Numbered from the stretch's first letter, positions 16,732 through 26,237 are shown. The stretch is 64,000 nt of DNA from Eubacterium sp. (GCA_017446095.1 JAFSRN010000013.1:1-64000), one strand, 5' to 3'. Numbers and translations: made by a program. The notes: generated by a model from the sequence alone, not told the origin.

Positions 16732-16860
16732 TAAGGCTTCCCCTTGAGGGGAAGCTGTCACCGTAAGGTGACTGATGAGGTGTAGCAACGAAGTTGCGTT
16801 AAATTGTTTTCCACCTCATCCACCGCAAGCGGTCCCCCTTCCCCTCAAGGGGAAGGCTTT
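16732..16860. repeat. Inverted pair of intergenic repeats between glnS and typA
   Basis: A left copy (about 16732-16784: AGGCTTCCCCTTGAGGGGAAG, then GTCACCGTAAGGTGAC and GATGAGGTG) and a right copy (about 16811-16860: CCACCTCATCC, ACCGCAAGCGGT and CCCCTCAAGGGGAAGGCTT) face each other, making a broad palindrome. The inner hairpins differ, while the outer parts match the copies at 257-310 and 13577-13632. Confidence 0.8.
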
Positions 16861-16861
16861 A

Positions 16862-18541
16862 TTATTTCTTCGTATTAAAACTGTCGCGCAGGGCAACGGT
16901 TCTGTTGAAAACGAGGTTATCCTCCGTGCTGTCGGTGTCCGCGCAGAAGTAGCCTATGCGCATAAACTGGAACCTGTCGCCGGGCTTTGCGGTGCCAAGC
17001 GATTTTTCGATATACGCGGTTTTTGTAACGAGCGATTCGGGGTTGAGGTTGTCCTCAAACGAGCTTACGCCTTCTTCGTTACTCGGGTTTTCAACGTTAA
17101 ACAGTCTGTCGTAAAGGCGGACTTCCGCTTCCTTGCAGTCGTTTGCATATACCCACTGGATTGTGCCGCGCACCTTGCGTCCGTCGGGTGCGTCGCCGCC
17201 GAAGGTTTCCGGGTCGTAGGTGCAGTGAACGGCGGTAACGTTGCCGTCGTCGTCAAGGTCGTAGCCCGTGCAGGTTACAAAGTAAGCCTTGTAAAGGCGA
17301 ACCTCGTTGCCCACGAACAGGCGGTGGTACTTCTTAATCGGCTCAATCATAAAGTCGTTTCTTTCAATCCACAGCTCCTTGCCAAACGGCACGGTGCGCT
17401 TGCCGTATTCCTCGTGGTCGGGGTGGTATTCAACCTCAATTTCCTCAACCTTATCATCGGGGTAGTTGTCAATAATCAGCTTAATCGGGTCGATTACAGC
17501 CATTGCGCGCGGCGCGTTTTTGTTGAGCGAGTCGCGCACGCAGCTTTCAAGCAGGGCAAAGTCGATTACGCTGTAAGCCTTTGAAACGCCGATTTTTTCG
17601 CAGAAATCGCGGATAGCCTCGGCAGGATAACCGCGGCGGCGCATACCGCTGATGGTAGCCATTCGCGGATCGTTCCAGCCGTCAACAATGCCGTCCTTAA
17701 CAAGCTGCAGGCACTTGCGCTTTGATGTGAGCGTGTAGTTGAGGTTCATGCGCGCAAATTCAATCTGGCGCGGTTTTTCGCCTTCGATGAGTTCATCAAC
17801 AAACCAGTTGTAAATCGGGCGGTGATTTTCAAATTCAAGCGAGCAAAGGGAATGGGTAACCTTTTCGCACGCGTCGGAAAGCGGATGCGCAAAGTCGTAC
17901 ATCGGGTAGATGCACCACTTGTCGCCCGTGCGGTGGTGGTGCGCATACATAATGCGGTAGATAATCGGGTCGCGCATATTGAGGTTGGGCGACGCCATAT
18001 CAATTTTTGCACGCAGAGTTTTTGAGCCCGCCTCAAATTCGCCCTTTGCCATACGCTCAAAAAGGTCAAGGTTTTCCTCAACGCTTCTGTTGCGGTACGG
18101 GGAATTTTTACCCGGCTCTGTCAGCGTGCCGCGGTATTCGCGCATCTGCTCGGGCGTGAGTTCGCACACATACGCCTTGCCCTTTTTGATGAGCTTGATT
18201 GCGCACTCGTACAAAAAGTCAAAGTAGTCGGACGCGTAGTACACGTTGTCGTAGTCAAAGCCGAGCCACTTGATATCTTCCTCAATAGCCTCAACGTACT
18301 CCGTGTCCTCTTTGGTAGGGTTAGTGTCGTCAAGGCGCAGGTTGCATATGCCGTTGTATTTGTTTTTTACGCCGAAGTTGATGCAGATAGCCTTTGCGTG
18401 GCCGATGTGCAGATAGCCGTTTGGCTCGGGCGGAAAACGAGTCTGTACGCGTAAGTACACACCTTCCGCTAAATCTTCGTCTATAAAATCGTGAATAAAG
18501 TTGGAGGCAACTTCTTCGTTTTTAATCTCGTCAATAGCCAT
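16862..18541 (-). CDS. glnS: Glutaminyl-tRNA synthetase
   Basis: A 559-residue class I synthetase that charges tRNA-Gln with glutamine. It has the GlnRS form of the HIGH motif ([18 protein letters not shown]), the [11 protein letters not shown] signature, [13 protein letters not shown] as the KMSKR-like loop, and the GlnRS anticodon-binding C-terminal barrels. The length is as expected. Its ATG overlaps the gltX stop by one base (TAATG), so the two are translationally coupled. A bacterium with GlnRS does not depend on the GatCAB route for Gln-tRNA; whether GatCAB is also present cannot be seen here. Confidence 0.96.
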   Translation of the reverse strand: MAIDEIKNEEVASNFIHDFIDEDLAEGVYLRVQTRFPPEPNGYLHIGHAKAICINFGVKNKYNGICNLRLDDTNPTKEDTEYVEAIEEDIKWLGFDYDNVYYASDYFDFLYECAIKLIKKGKAYVCELTPEQMREYRGTLTEPGKNSPYRNRSVEENLDLFERMAKGEFEAGSKTLRAKIDMASPNLNMRDPIIYRIMYAHHHRTGDKWCIYPMYDFAHPLSDACEKVTHSLCSLEFENHRPIYNWFVDELIEGEKPRQIEFARMNLNYTLTSKRKCLQLVKDGIVDGWNDPRMATISGMRRRGYPAEAIRDFCEKIGVSKAYSVIDFALLESCVRDSLNKNAPRAMAVIDPIKLIIDNYPDDKVEEIEVEYHPDHEEYGKRTVPFGKELWIERNDFMIEPIKKYHRLFVGNEVRLYKAYFVTCTGYDLDDDGNVTAVHCTYDPETFGGDAPDGRKVRGTIQWVYANDCKEAEVRLYDRLFNVENPSNEEGVSSFEDNLNPESLVTKTAYIEKSLGTAKPGDRFQFMRIGYFCADTDSTEDNLVFNRTVALRDSFNTKK

Positions 18542-20199
18542 TATACTTCCTCCTTGTAGTGGTTGAGCGCTGCTTCAAGCCTTGCTTTTACGGTGCTTTC
18601 GCCAAGCAGCGCGGTGATTGCAAACAGGTCGGGCGTGTTGGTTCTGCCCGTGAGCGCCACGCGGATTATTGTTGAAACATCGCCAACGTGACCTGCAAAA
18701 GCGTCGGGATTCTGCTTGTATTCTTTAACATTCGGCGTGCAGCCCACAAGCGGGCAGATGTCCTTCATCCTGCCAAACCAGGCGTCCTTGTCGTCGTCAA
18801 GGTTAACGGCGTCAATGTACTTTTCAAGCACCTTGACTGCAAGCGCGGGCGTTGCATTGCCCGTAAGGTCGTAGCAGGGTACAAACGTTTCGTCGTACAT
18901 ATAACTGATGTAGTCGGGTATGTCGTTCCACTTTGCGATGTCCTTGCGCGGTTTTTTGTTTTCGCGGTCGATATTGAGTATCGCCGTCGCGCGTGCGGTG
19001 TCCTTTTCGTAAAGTGCGGCAAGGTCGGAGTCGTACTCCTTTGCCCATTCGTAGGACAAGTCAAACACCTTGTCTGCGCTCATTTTGCAGATTACATTTT
19101 TGCTCACGTCGGTGAGCTTGACCATATCAAACAGCGCGCCGGATACGCTCATTTTTTTAAGGTTAACGGGGAACTTGTCAATACTTTCGTTCTGGTTCAT
19201 CCTGCGCCAGTCCTCAAAGTTTGAGTTGGCGAGGGTGAGCATATATTCGGTTACGCTCTCTTTGGGGAAGCCCTGCTCGGCGTAGTAGGTTACCTTTGCC
19301 TCGGGGTCCTTGCGCTTTGAGAGCTTGCGTTTGCCGCCGTTTTCCTCTTTCATAATAGGTGCGATGTGCGCGTACTTAGGCGGTTTGAAGCCGAGCACGC
19401 GGAACAGCTGCAGATGTATCGGCACACTTGCAATCCACTCGTCGCCGCGCATAACGTGCGTGGTGCGCATAAGGTGGTCGTCCACAGCGTGCGCAAAGTG
19501 GTAGGTCGGTATGCCGTCGGATTTGAGGATTACAACGTCCTGCACGTTTTCAGGCATTTCGATTTTGCCGCGGATAAGGTCGTCAAAGCGGCATTTGCCG
19601 TCAAGCGTGCCGGGGGATTTAAGGCGCAGCGTCCACGCTTCACCATTTTCAAGGCGGCGCTCAACCTCGTCAAAGCCGAGGTCGCGGTGCTTTGCCCACT
19701 TGCCCCAGATACCTTTGATGCTCTCATTTTCCTGCGCGGTGCGGATTTCGTCAAGCTCCTCGGGAGTCATAAAGCACGGGTATGCAAGCCCCTGCTCAAC
19801 GAGTGATTTTGCGTAGGTCTGGTAGATTTCCTTGCGCTGACTCTGGTAGTACGGCGCGTAGTCGCCCACCTGCTCGTCTTCGCCTACAACGCCTTCGTCA
19901 GGCACAATGCCGTAAACGGACAAGCCTTTGAGCATAACTTCGATTGCGCCTTCAACCTTGCGCTTCTGGTCTGTGTCCTCAACACGAACGTAAAAAACGC
20001 CGTTTGTGTCCTTTGCCGTCTTGTACGAAACAAGGCAGGTGAACAGGTTGCCGAAGTGCAAAAAGCCAGTGGGGCTCGGCGCAAAACGTGTAACGCGCGC
20101 ACCATCTTTGAGGTCGCGCGGCGGATATTTTTCCTCCCAGTAATCGGGGGTTTTGTCTATGGTCGGGAATAATCTCCCGGCAAGTGCTTTGTAATCCAC
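18541..20199 (-). CDS. gltX: Glutamyl-tRNA synthetase
   Basis: A 552-residue class I synthetase charging tRNA-Glu. The start of the catalytic domain is [18 protein letters not shown] (an HFGN version of HIGN) and the KMSKR-like loop is [28 protein letters not shown] is the family acceptor-binding segment. The start is GTG at 20197-20199 with AGGAGA upstream. It is the first gene of a two-gene unit with glnS. Confidence 0.93.
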   Translation of the reverse strand: MDYKALAGRLFPTIDKTPDYWEEKYPPRDLKDGARVTRFAPSPTGFLHFGNLFTCLVSYKTAKDTNGVFYVRVEDTDQKRKVEGAIEVMLKGLSVYGIVPDEGVVGEDEQVGDYAPYYQSQRKEIYQTYAKSLVEQGLAYPCFMTPEELDEIRTAQENESIKGIWGKWAKHRDLGFDEVERRLENGEAWTLRLKSPGTLDGKCRFDDLIRGKIEMPENVQDVVILKSDGIPTYHFAHAVDDHLMRTTHVMRGDEWIASVPIHLQLFRVLGFKPPKYAHIAPIMKEENGGKRKLSKRKDPEAKVTYYAEQGFPKESVTEYMLTLANSNFEDWRRMNQNESIDKFPVNLKKMSVSGALFDMVKLTDVSKNVICKMSADKVFDLSYEWAKEYDSDLAALYEKDTARATAILNIDRENKKPRKDIAKWNDIPDYISYMYDETFVPCYDLTGNATPALAVKVLEKYIDAVNLDDDKDAWFGRMKDICPLVGCTPNVKEYKQNPDAFAGHVGDVSTIIRVALTGRTNTPDLFAITALLGESTVKARLEAALNHYKEEV

Positions 20200-20268
20200 G
20201 GTTTTTCTCCTAAAATTTAAGATATTATATTATTACATAAAACAACCCAATAATCAAGCAGTTTTTAC

Positions 20269-20297
20269 GTGTCATTGGGGACTGTCCCCAATGACAC
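20269..20297. terminator. Perfect 13-bp palindrome after trmL
   Basis: GTGTCATTGGGGA and TCCCCAATGACAC flank CTG. There is only a weak T run beyond it, so it may act as a terminator for trmL or be a REP-like repeat. It occurs once in the window. Confidence 0.55.
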
Positions 20298-20300
20298 CGG

Positions 20301-20801
20301 TTACCACTTGAGGTCGTGGAGTTGACCTTTTTGCAAAAGGGAGGGGTAGTTCCATTGGCGCAGAACTTCGTAAGTGCCGACTGCAACTGCGTTTGAAAGG
20401 TTAAGGCTGCGGATAATTCCGCGCATCGGCAGGCGCACGCAGGTGTCGTGATTCGCCTTAAGCAGCTCCTCGGGCAAGCCCTTCGTTTCCTTTCCGAAAA
20501 CGAGGTAGCAGCCGTTGGGGTACTCAATGTCGCTGTGGTTTTGCTCTGCTTTGGTGGTAAAGTAGTAAAACGCGCCGCCCTTGTTCTTTTCAAAAAACTC
20601 GGCTGTGCTGTCGTAAAACGTGATGTCAAGCTTATCCCAGTAGTCAAGCCCTGCGCGCTTAACCTGCCTGTCCGTGATGTGAAAGCCCATCGGCCCCACA
20701 AGGTGCAGCCTTGCACCCGTTGCGGCGCAGGTGCGCGCGATGTTGCCCGTGTTCTGCGGTATTTCGGGCTCGATGAGCACGATGTTAAGCGAGTATTCCA
20801 T
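20301..20801 (-). CDS. trmL: tRNA (cytidine(34)-2'-O)-methyltransferase
   Basis: A 166-residue SPOUT methyltransferase that 2'-O-methylates the wobble base of certain tRNA-Leu. The N-terminus is NIVLIEPEIPQNTGNIARTC. The knotted SAM site appears as LVFGKETKGLPEELL and SLNLSNAVAVGTYEVLRQ. The length is typical. It overlaps the end of nagA by 17 bases on the same strand. Confidence 0.93.
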   Translation of the reverse strand: MEYSLNIVLIEPEIPQNTGNIARTCAATGARLHLVGPMGFHITDRQVKRAGLDYWDKLDITFYDSTAEFFEKNKGGAFYYFTTKAEQNHSDIEYPNGCYLVFGKETKGLPEELLKANHDTCVRLPMRGIIRSLNLSNAVAVGTYEVLRQWNYPSLLQKGQLHDLKW

Positions 20802-21894
20802 TTATGTATACCTTTTCAAGTTCAAGATTTTCGCTCAGCACGAGCAGGTCGGCGCACTTGTTGGGTGCGATTGAGCCGATGTTTTTATCCTCGCCGATAA
20901 CGCGCGCGGGGTTAATGGTGCAGGCTTTGAGCGCGGATTTAAAGTCAATGCCGAAGTCGAGCAGGTTTTTGAATTCGTCAAACAGATTGGTAATCGAAGC
21001 CGCGATTGTGCCGTCGGGCAGCACTGCAGTTTTGCCGTTTTCGCGAACATAGACGGTCTGACCGCCGAGTTCAAATTCGCCGCTGCCGAGCCCTGCAGCG
21101 CGCATACTGTCGCTGATAACGCAGGCTCTGTCCTCGCCGAGGATTTTAAACGCATTGCGCAAAACGGTGGGGCAGATGTGCGCGCCGTCGCAAATAAGCT
21201 CGCAGGTGATATCGCTGTCAAGCGCCGCGCCTACAATTCCTGCGCTGCGGTGAGTCATCGGCGTCATGGCGTTAAACAGGTGCGTTGCGTGGGTGATTCC
21301 GTTTGCAATCGCCGTGTTGCACTCTGCCTCGTCAGCCTCGCTGTGACCGATGGAAACGGTCATTTTTTTGCTTGCGTATTTTATAAAATCGGCGCTGTCG
21401 CTCGCCTCTGGCGCAACGGTAATCAGCTTGATTTTGCCGCACGCAGCGGTGAGTTCGTCAAGTTCAGCTTTGCTGCAGGGGCGCACGTATTCCGCCTTTT
21501 GCGCGCCCTTTTTGCCAAGCGCGATGTACGGACCCTCAAGATTTATGCCGACCAATTTCGCCTTTGGCGCGGTGTAGCTTTCCGCCGCCTTAACGATGCC
21601 GAGCAATCTGTCCTGCGGCAGAGTCATAGTCGTGCCGCAAAAGGAGGTAACGCCGTGCCGGGCAAGGTAGGTGCTTATGCTGTCAAACGCATCAGGCTTG
21701 CCGTCGGAAAAATCGCCGCCGCCACCGCCGTGAATGTGAATATCCACAAAGCCGGGCAGAATAATCCTGCCGCTCATATCCACGCCGTCGCCGTCAAAAT
21801 AGCCGATAGCCTCAATCTTGCCGTTTTCAATTTTAATGTCGCCGAATTCTTTTTCAAATACTTCGTTGAAAAAGGTGCAGTTTTTTAGTATCAT
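20785..21894 (-). CDS. nagA: N-acetylglucosamine-6-phosphate deacetylase
   Basis: A 369-residue amidohydrolase that removes acetate from GlcNAc-6-phosphate in amino-sugar recycling. Metal-site features include FVDIHIHGGGGGDFSDG, LEGPYI, ITVAPEA, VSIGHSEA and the catalytic Asp in VISDSMRAAG. The usual partner nagB is not next to it. The ATG overlaps the dus stop by one base (TGATG), and trmL begins inside its end, so dus, nagA and trmL form one operon. Confidence 0.93.
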   Translation of the reverse strand: MILKNCTFFNEVFEKEFGDIKIENGKIEAIGYFDGDGVDMSGRIILPGFVDIHIHGGGGGDFSDGKPDAFDSISTYLARHGVTSFCGTTMTLPQDRLLGIVKAAESYTAPKAKLVGINLEGPYIALGKKGAQKAEYVRPCSKAELDELTAACGKIKLITVAPEASDSADFIKYASKKMTVSIGHSEADEAECNTAIANGITHATHLFNAMTPMTHRSAGIVGAALDSDITCELICDGAHICPTVLRNAFKILGEDRACVISDSMRAAGLGSGEFELGGQTVYVRENGKTAVLPDGTIAASITNLFDEFKNLLDFGIDFKSALKACTINPARVIGEDKNIGSIAPNKCADLLVLSENLELEKVYINGILA

Positions 21895-22856
21895 CAGCCT
21901 TGTTCCTTTGCTACTTTAAATGCAAGTTCTTCAAGTTGTTCAAAGTGTTCAAATGTGCATATTTCCTTGCGCAGTGCCGCGCCGCCGCGCATACCCTTGG
22001 TGTAGTAGCCGGCGTGGTGGCGTGCTTCGCGCATGGCGGTGTATTCGCCCTTGTATTCAATAATCTTTTCTATATGGCGCAGCATAACAGCCATTTTCTG
22101 CGTAACCGTCGGGGCAGGCAGCACCCTGCATTCGTCAAGGTACGCGTTAATCCGCGAGAACACCCACGGATTGCCGAGCGCGCCCCTGCCGATCATCAGC
22201 GCGTCGCAGCCCGTTTTTTCAAGCATAACGGTTGCGCTCTGCTCGTCGGTCACGTCGCCGTTGCCGATAACGGGGATTGACACCGCCTGCTTAACGGCTT
22301 TGATGACGCCGTAATCCACCTCGCCGCTGTACATCTGCACGCGCGTTCTGCCGTGCACAGCAACTGCCGCCGCGCCTGCTTTTTCCGCAAGTTCTGCCAT
22401 CTGCACGGCGTTTACGTTTTCGTCATCCCAGCCCTTGCGGATTTTTACGGTTACGGGAACATCCGCCGCGCCGCAGACTGCCTTTGTGATTTCAAAGGCG
22501 AGGTCGGGGTGCTTCATCAGGCTTGCGCCGCCGCCGTTCATCGCAACCTTCGGGGCAGGGCAGCCCATATTTATATCAATAATTTCGGGCTTATAGTCAA
22601 GGCATTTCACCGCCGCCTGCGCCATAATCTCCGGATCGTCGCCGAAAATCTGCGCGCCGCAAGGGTGTTCGCTGCCGATAGTCAGCAGCTCGCCGCTTTT
22701 TCTGTCGCCCATCGTTAAGCCTTTGGAGGATACCATTTCCGTCACGGTGTACGCTGCGCCGTAGTGAGTGCAGAGCTCGCGGAACGCTCTGTCCGCCACG
22801 CCTGCCATAGGCGCCAGAAAGGCTATGTGGTCAAAATGTATATTTCCAATATCCAT
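21894..22856 (-). CDS. dus: tRNA-dihydrouridine synthase
   Basis: A 320-residue flavoenzyme of the DusB type that reduces specific uridines in tRNA. It shows FLAPMAGVADRAFRELC, DINMGCPAPKVAMNGGGASL, VTVKIRKGWDD, VHGRTRVQMYSG and VIGNGDV with catalytic Cys in the MGCP segment. The ATG at 22856 was chosen because GAGGTAAAATT precedes it; a longer reading upstream lacks a ribosome binding site. A strong promoter lies at 22875-22903. Confidence 0.92.
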   Translation of the reverse strand: MDIGNIHFDHIAFLAPMAGVADRAFRELCTHYGAAYTVTEMVSSKGLTMGDRKSGELLTIGSEHPCGAQIFGDDPEIMAQAAVKCLDYKPEIIDINMGCPAPKVAMNGGGASLMKHPDLAFEITKAVCGAADVPVTVKIRKGWDDENVNAVQMAELAEKAGAAAVAVHGRTRVQMYSGEVDYGVIKAVKQAVSIPVIGNGDVTDEQSATVMLEKTGCDALMIGRGALGNPWVFSRINAYLDECRVLPAPTVTQKMAVMLRHIEKIIEYKGEYTAMREARHHAGYYTKGMRGGAALRKEICTFEHFEQLEELAFKVAKEQG

Positions 22857-22874
22857 AATTTTACCTCGGCAATT

Positions 22875-22903
22875 AATATAACACAATACTTTAAAATAAT
22901 CAA
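22875..22903 (-). promoter_or_regulatory. Promoter of dus-nagA-trmL
   Basis: TTGATT and TATATT separated by 17 bases on the minus strand, with an upstream TG one base before the -10. Confidence 0.65.
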
Positions 22904-22966
22904 TATATAATATACTTTGTTGATTTTGTACAAAAAGCAACTGCTAAATTTGTACAGGCGTTATTG

Positions 22967-22995
22967 TTGCAATAAACTGCGCGATAGTGTAAAAT
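22967..22995 (+). promoter_or_regulatory. Promoter of the PRTase-like gene
   Basis: TTGCAA and TAAAAT separated by 17 bases, about 20 bases upstream of the TTG start. It diverges from the dus promoter. Confidence 0.55.
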
Positions 22996-23015
22996 TAAAG
23001 GAAAGGAGTGGTATT

Positions 23016-23660
23016 TTGAATCCAGTATATACAATTATATCCCATAGAGATGACAGGGTATTTATTCACGCAATGCCGGGGCACTTTGTGTCGGCAAATA
23101 ACCATATTAACTACTACATCGGCACGTCCGATATAAAGCATAATCACGAGGTTTCGGTTGACGCGGCAATGCTGCTTGCGGAGTACTATAACACTTACGA
23201 TATTGAGATTAATACCGTGCTCTGCCTTTACGAAACGCAGGTGCTCGGCGCATATCTTGTGCACGAGCTCTCGCGCCCGAGTATGATGAGCCCGAACCCG
23301 ACAAGGGAAATTTATGTTATCGGCTCGGAGTACGACGCTTCGGGCAACCTGATTTTCCGCGATAACTTAATCCGTATGATTAAGGACCAGAACGTGCTTG
23401 TGCTGATTTCGTGCATCACGAGCGGCCGCACCGTTGAGCGTGCTATGGAGAGCGTGCAGTACTACGGCGGCACGGTTGCAGGAATTTCAAGCATTTTCAG
23501 CGCGGTGGAGAATATTCAGGGTATACCCGTTAACACGATTTTCGATATGTCCGACCTGCCTGCGTATGAGTTCTACCACGCAAACGACTGCCCGCTGTGC
23601 AAGAACGGCGACCCGATTGACGCAATCTCAAACGGCTACGGCTATTCTATGCTCGGATAA
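23016..23660 (+). CDS. Phosphoribosyltransferase-like protein (orotate PRTase group)
   Basis: A 214-residue protein related to orotate phosphoribosyltransferases. The PRPP-loop region reads VLVLISCITSGRTVERAM, where the usual acidic pair before the Thr-Ser-Gly is lost, so activity with PRPP is doubtful. The C-terminal CPLCKNGDPIDAISNGYG matches the Cys-Pro-x-Cys tail seen in clostridial pyrE-like proteins. The start is TTG at 23016, with AGGAG at 23004-23008; earlier in-frame codons lack a ribosome binding site and lie across the promoter. It stands alone, with a terminator at 23678-23709. Confidence 0.7.
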   Translation: MNPVYTIISHRDDRVFIHAMPGHFVSANNHINYYIGTSDIKHNHEVSVDAAMLLAEYYNTYDIEINTVLCLYETQVLGAYLVHELSRPSMMSPNPTREIYVIGSEYDASGNLIFRDNLIRMIKDQNVLVLISCITSGRTVERAMESVQYYGGTVAGISSIFSAVENIQGIPVNTIFDMSDLPAYEFYHANDCPLCKNGDPIDAISNGYGYSMLG

Positions 23661-23677
23661 TTAATTAGCAAAGCTTT

Positions 23678-23709
23678 GTGCTGCCAAAACTGTCGGGCAG
23701 CACTTTTTT
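23678..23709 (+). terminator. Terminator after the PRTase-like gene
   Basis: The stem GTGCTGCC / GGCAGCAC has a ten-base loop and a six-T tail. Confidence 0.85.
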
Positions 23710-23795
23710 GTTGCAAAATAGCGAATGCAACAAATCCTTGCTTTACTTTTTGCGGCTTAAGAGGTTATAGTTGAGGTGTAGTCAGGAGGAATATT

Positions 23796-25214
23796 ATGAT
23801 AAAAGTTTCAAAGAACATAAAAAAGTTCCGCAAGCAGAGCGGTCTTACGCAGGAACAGCTTGCCGAACAGATGCACCTCACAAGGCAGGCGATCTCAAAC
23901 TGGGAAAACGATAAGTGCCAGCCTGATATTGAAAGTGTGGCAAGGCTTGCAGAGGTATTTGGTGTTTCCGTTGAGGAAATGATTTACGGCAGCCTGAAAA
24001 ATGTGGGCACAGAGGAGAATTCGGAAAGCAGAATCAACGTGATGAAAATCGTTCTCTCCGTTTTTGGCGGCCTGTTCTGCGCAGCGGGAATCATAATACT
24101 TTTTGTTGCGTTCTGGCAGGATTTTCCGTCGGTTTTTAAGGTTATATTATCGTTTTTGCCTGTTATGGTGGGCGCGGTTCTCGTTGTTTATATCAACGAA
24201 AACAAAAAAGAGAGCGTTGTCTGGCGCGAAATCGGCAGCATTGTGTGGTGCGTAGGCGTGTTTGCAAGCGTTTCGCTGTTTAACAGCAGCACAGAGCTTT
24301 TTGAATTTCACACAAGAATGCTTATCTGCTGCATATTGCTGATACCTGTTATGCTGATGTTCAGGTGCGTAAGCATTCTGCCCGTGTATTATCTGTTTCA
24401 GATTATTTTTGGCTGCGAGATTATAGATTCCGATCTTAACGTTTTTGTTCAGCTTGCTATAATACCGCTGTTTTTGGCAGGCGCAGCATACACGTTTTTT
24501 GTAATAAAAAAGGAGGGCGCCGACGCAAGATTCAGATTTGCCGTGTGGATAAGCGCGATTGCGCTTGTTGTCAACATTATAGTTTTGTGCGTTGGAACAG
24601 TCGAAATGCTTGTTTTGCCGAGCCTTATATTAGTAGCCGTTTCGCTTTGCGTAATCGGCGAAAGGCAAAAGGGCTACACCTTGCCGTTCAGAGTGCTCGG
24701 AAGCATCGGAATCTGCGTAGTGTCGCTGGTTTCTATATTATTTTACGACTTGGAATACGGCGAGTATTATAAAAATGATACATATGAAATATTTATGTTT
24801 ACTGTTCCTCTCGCTGCGGTTTTGCTTGCAGCCCTGAGCATTGCTTTTGTTCGTTCGGATATAAAGCTGAATTTAGCAGGCGGTATTCTTTATATTGCGT
24901 GCGGGGCAGGCATCGCAAACAGCCTGCTGTTCTCGTTTGACTTGGGTGTTTCATATGATAACAGTCCAATCATTGCACTTATAATTGCTGCAGTAATCGG
25001 TATATCGTTTGTGCTCAAGGGAATCAATAAACTATCGCTGTTTGAACTGAACGTAGGAATTATCACAGTGTTTATTGCCTTTATTATTCTCGTGTTCAAT
25101 GAGCTTGATTTTTCACTGTTTACGGTGGGCGGCTTGCTGATTCTTTTCGGCGCGTCGATGTTTTTTGCGAATTATCTTGTTTCAAAAAAGAAAAAAATCG
25201 CCGCCAAAAAGTAG
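23796..25214 (+). CDS. XRE-family regulator with polytopic membrane domain
   Basis: A 472-residue protein. Residues about 3-62 form a helix-turn-helix of the XRE/Cro type (KFRKQSGLTQEQLAEQM, TRQAISNWENDKCQPD). The rest, from about residue 80, contains roughly a dozen hydrophobic helices, so DNA binding is tethered to the membrane. AGGAGGAAT precedes the ATG. The signal sensed is unknown; membrane-bound XRE proteins often sense envelope conditions, an inference here. Its TAG stop lies in the constant GTAGGGG end of an inserted palindromic module. Confidence 0.8.
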   Translation: MIKVSKNIKKFRKQSGLTQEQLAEQMHLTRQAISNWENDKCQPDIESVARLAEVFGVSVEEMIYGSLKNVGTEENSESRINVMKIVLSVFGGLFCAAGIIILFVAFWQDFPSVFKVILSFLPVMVGAVLVVYINENKKESVVWREIGSIVWCVGVFASVSLFNSSTELFEFHTRMLICCILLIPVMLMFRCVSILPVYYLFQIIFGCEIIDSDLNVFVQLAIIPLFLAGAAYTFFVIKKEGADARFRFAVWISAIALVVNIIVLCVGTVEMLVLPSLILVAVSLCVIGERQKGYTLPFRVLGSIGICVVSLVSILFYDLEYGEYYKNDTYEIFMFTVPLAAVLLAALSIAFVRSDIKLNLAGGILYIACGAGIANSLLFSFDLGVSYDNSPIIALIIAAVIGISFVLKGINKLSLFELNVGIITVFIAFIILVFNELDFSLFTVGGLLILFGASMFFANYLVSKKKKIAAKK

Positions 25215-25268
25215 GGGCGATTCACGAATCGCCCGACAACTATCCACTGTTCACTGTCCACTGTCCAC
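25211..25268. repeat. Mosaic element: GTAGGGG module plus tandem words
   Basis: GTAGGGGCGATT, CACG and AATCGCCC form the palindromic module, followed by the tandem word CCACTGTTCACTGTCCACTG. The first TAG supplies the stop codon of the XRE gene. It has the same organisation as the copies at 991-1164 and 32626-32722. Confidence 0.75.
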
Positions 25269-25299
25269 TAAAAAAGGCTTCCGTCAGGAAGCCTTTTTT
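25269..25299. terminator. Bidirectional terminator between the XRE gene and prmA
   Basis: AAAAAAGGCTTCC, loop GTCA, GGAAGCCTTTTTT. The prmA stop codon (25284-25286) lies in the loop, and the left arm encodes its last residues. Confidence 0.85.
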
Positions 25300-26237
25300 A
25301 CTACAAACACCAGCCAGCCGTTGTTTTCGGCGCGGGTTATTACTTCAAATCCGTTTTGCGCAAATGAGGTAAGCACCTCTGCTTCGCGGTTTTCTATTAT
25401 TCCGCCTGTGATGTACACGCCGTCGTCGGTCAAAAACTGCCCCACCTGCGTGTTAAACTGCATAATCACGTCTGCAACAATGTTGGCAACAACAAGGTTG
25501 AATTTGCCGCTCACCTTGTCTGACAGATTGCCCTGCAGCGCGGTGAAAACAGGCTTTTCAAAGCCGTTTTCCTTTGCGTTTGAAACCGCGGTTTTTACGG
25601 CAAGACTGTCAATGTCCACGCCGACTGCGCTCTTTGCGCCGAGCAGCAGGCAAGCGATGGAAAGTATGCCGCTGCCGCAGCCGATGTCAAGCACCGTAGT
25701 GGCGTTGTTTACATAGTTTTCCAGCGTTTCAAGGCACAGCTTTGTGGTGGGGTGCGAGCCTGTGCCGAATGCAAGCCCCGGCTCGATGTTGAGCACCGTT
25801 CTGCCCCCTGCGTCAACGTCGTTTTCCCACAGCGGGCGAATCAGCAGTTTATTGCCGATAGGCATGGCGTGGTAGTACTGCTTCCAGTTGTTCTGCCAGT
25901 CCTCGGTAAGGCAGTCGCCGACCTCGATAGTATGCTCAATACCCTCGCTTTCAAGGCGTTCTTTGAGGAAGGAAGTCGCCTCAAGCGGATTTTCGTGAGG
26001 GTTAACGTAGATGTGGATAATGCCCTTGGTTCTGTCCTTTTTAAGCAGGCTTTCCTCAATCAGGTCTATGTGGGCAATCTCCATAGTTTCCGCTTCAAGG
26101 GCGGAATAATCCTCAATGTAAATGCCGTAAGGCACCACCATATTTGCAATATTGCCAGCCGTTTCGATGTCTTTTGTCGCAACGGTGATTTTTATTTCTG
26201 TCCACTTATCCTCGGACACAGCGTTAGTCATTCCCAT
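25284..26237 (-). CDS. prmA: Ribosomal protein L11 methyltransferase
   Basis: A 317-residue enzyme that trimethylates ribosomal protein L11. The N-terminal half has the substrate-recognition fold and the W-x-E/D segments; the C-terminal half has NIEPGLAFGTGSHPTTKLCL, VLDIGCGSGILSIAC for S-adenosylmethionine, GVDIDSLAV, and NLVVANIVADV as the N-P/A-N active loop. Its ATG overlaps the yhaM stop by one base (TAATG), so both genes are coupled. Confidence 0.94.
   Translation of the reverse strand: MGMTNAVSEDKWTEIKITVATKDIETAGNIANMVVPYGIYIEDYSALEAETMEIAHIDLIEESLLKKDRTKGIIHIYVNPHENPLEATSFLKERLESEGIEHTIEVGDCLTEDWQNNWKQYYHAMPIGNKLLIRPLWENDVDAGGRTVLNIEPGLAFGTGSHPTTKLCLETLENYVNNATTVLDIGCGSGILSIACLLLGAKSAVGVDIDSLAVKTAVSNAKENGFEKPVFTALQGNLSDKVSGKFNLVVANIVADVIMQFNTQVGQFLTDDGVYITGGIIENREAEVLTSFAQNGFEVITRAENNGWLVFVVKKAS

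Noticed and set aside
16688-16862. T-box or other leader RNA before typA
   Set aside because: The gap is filled by the inverted repeat pair, with no T-box motif seen.
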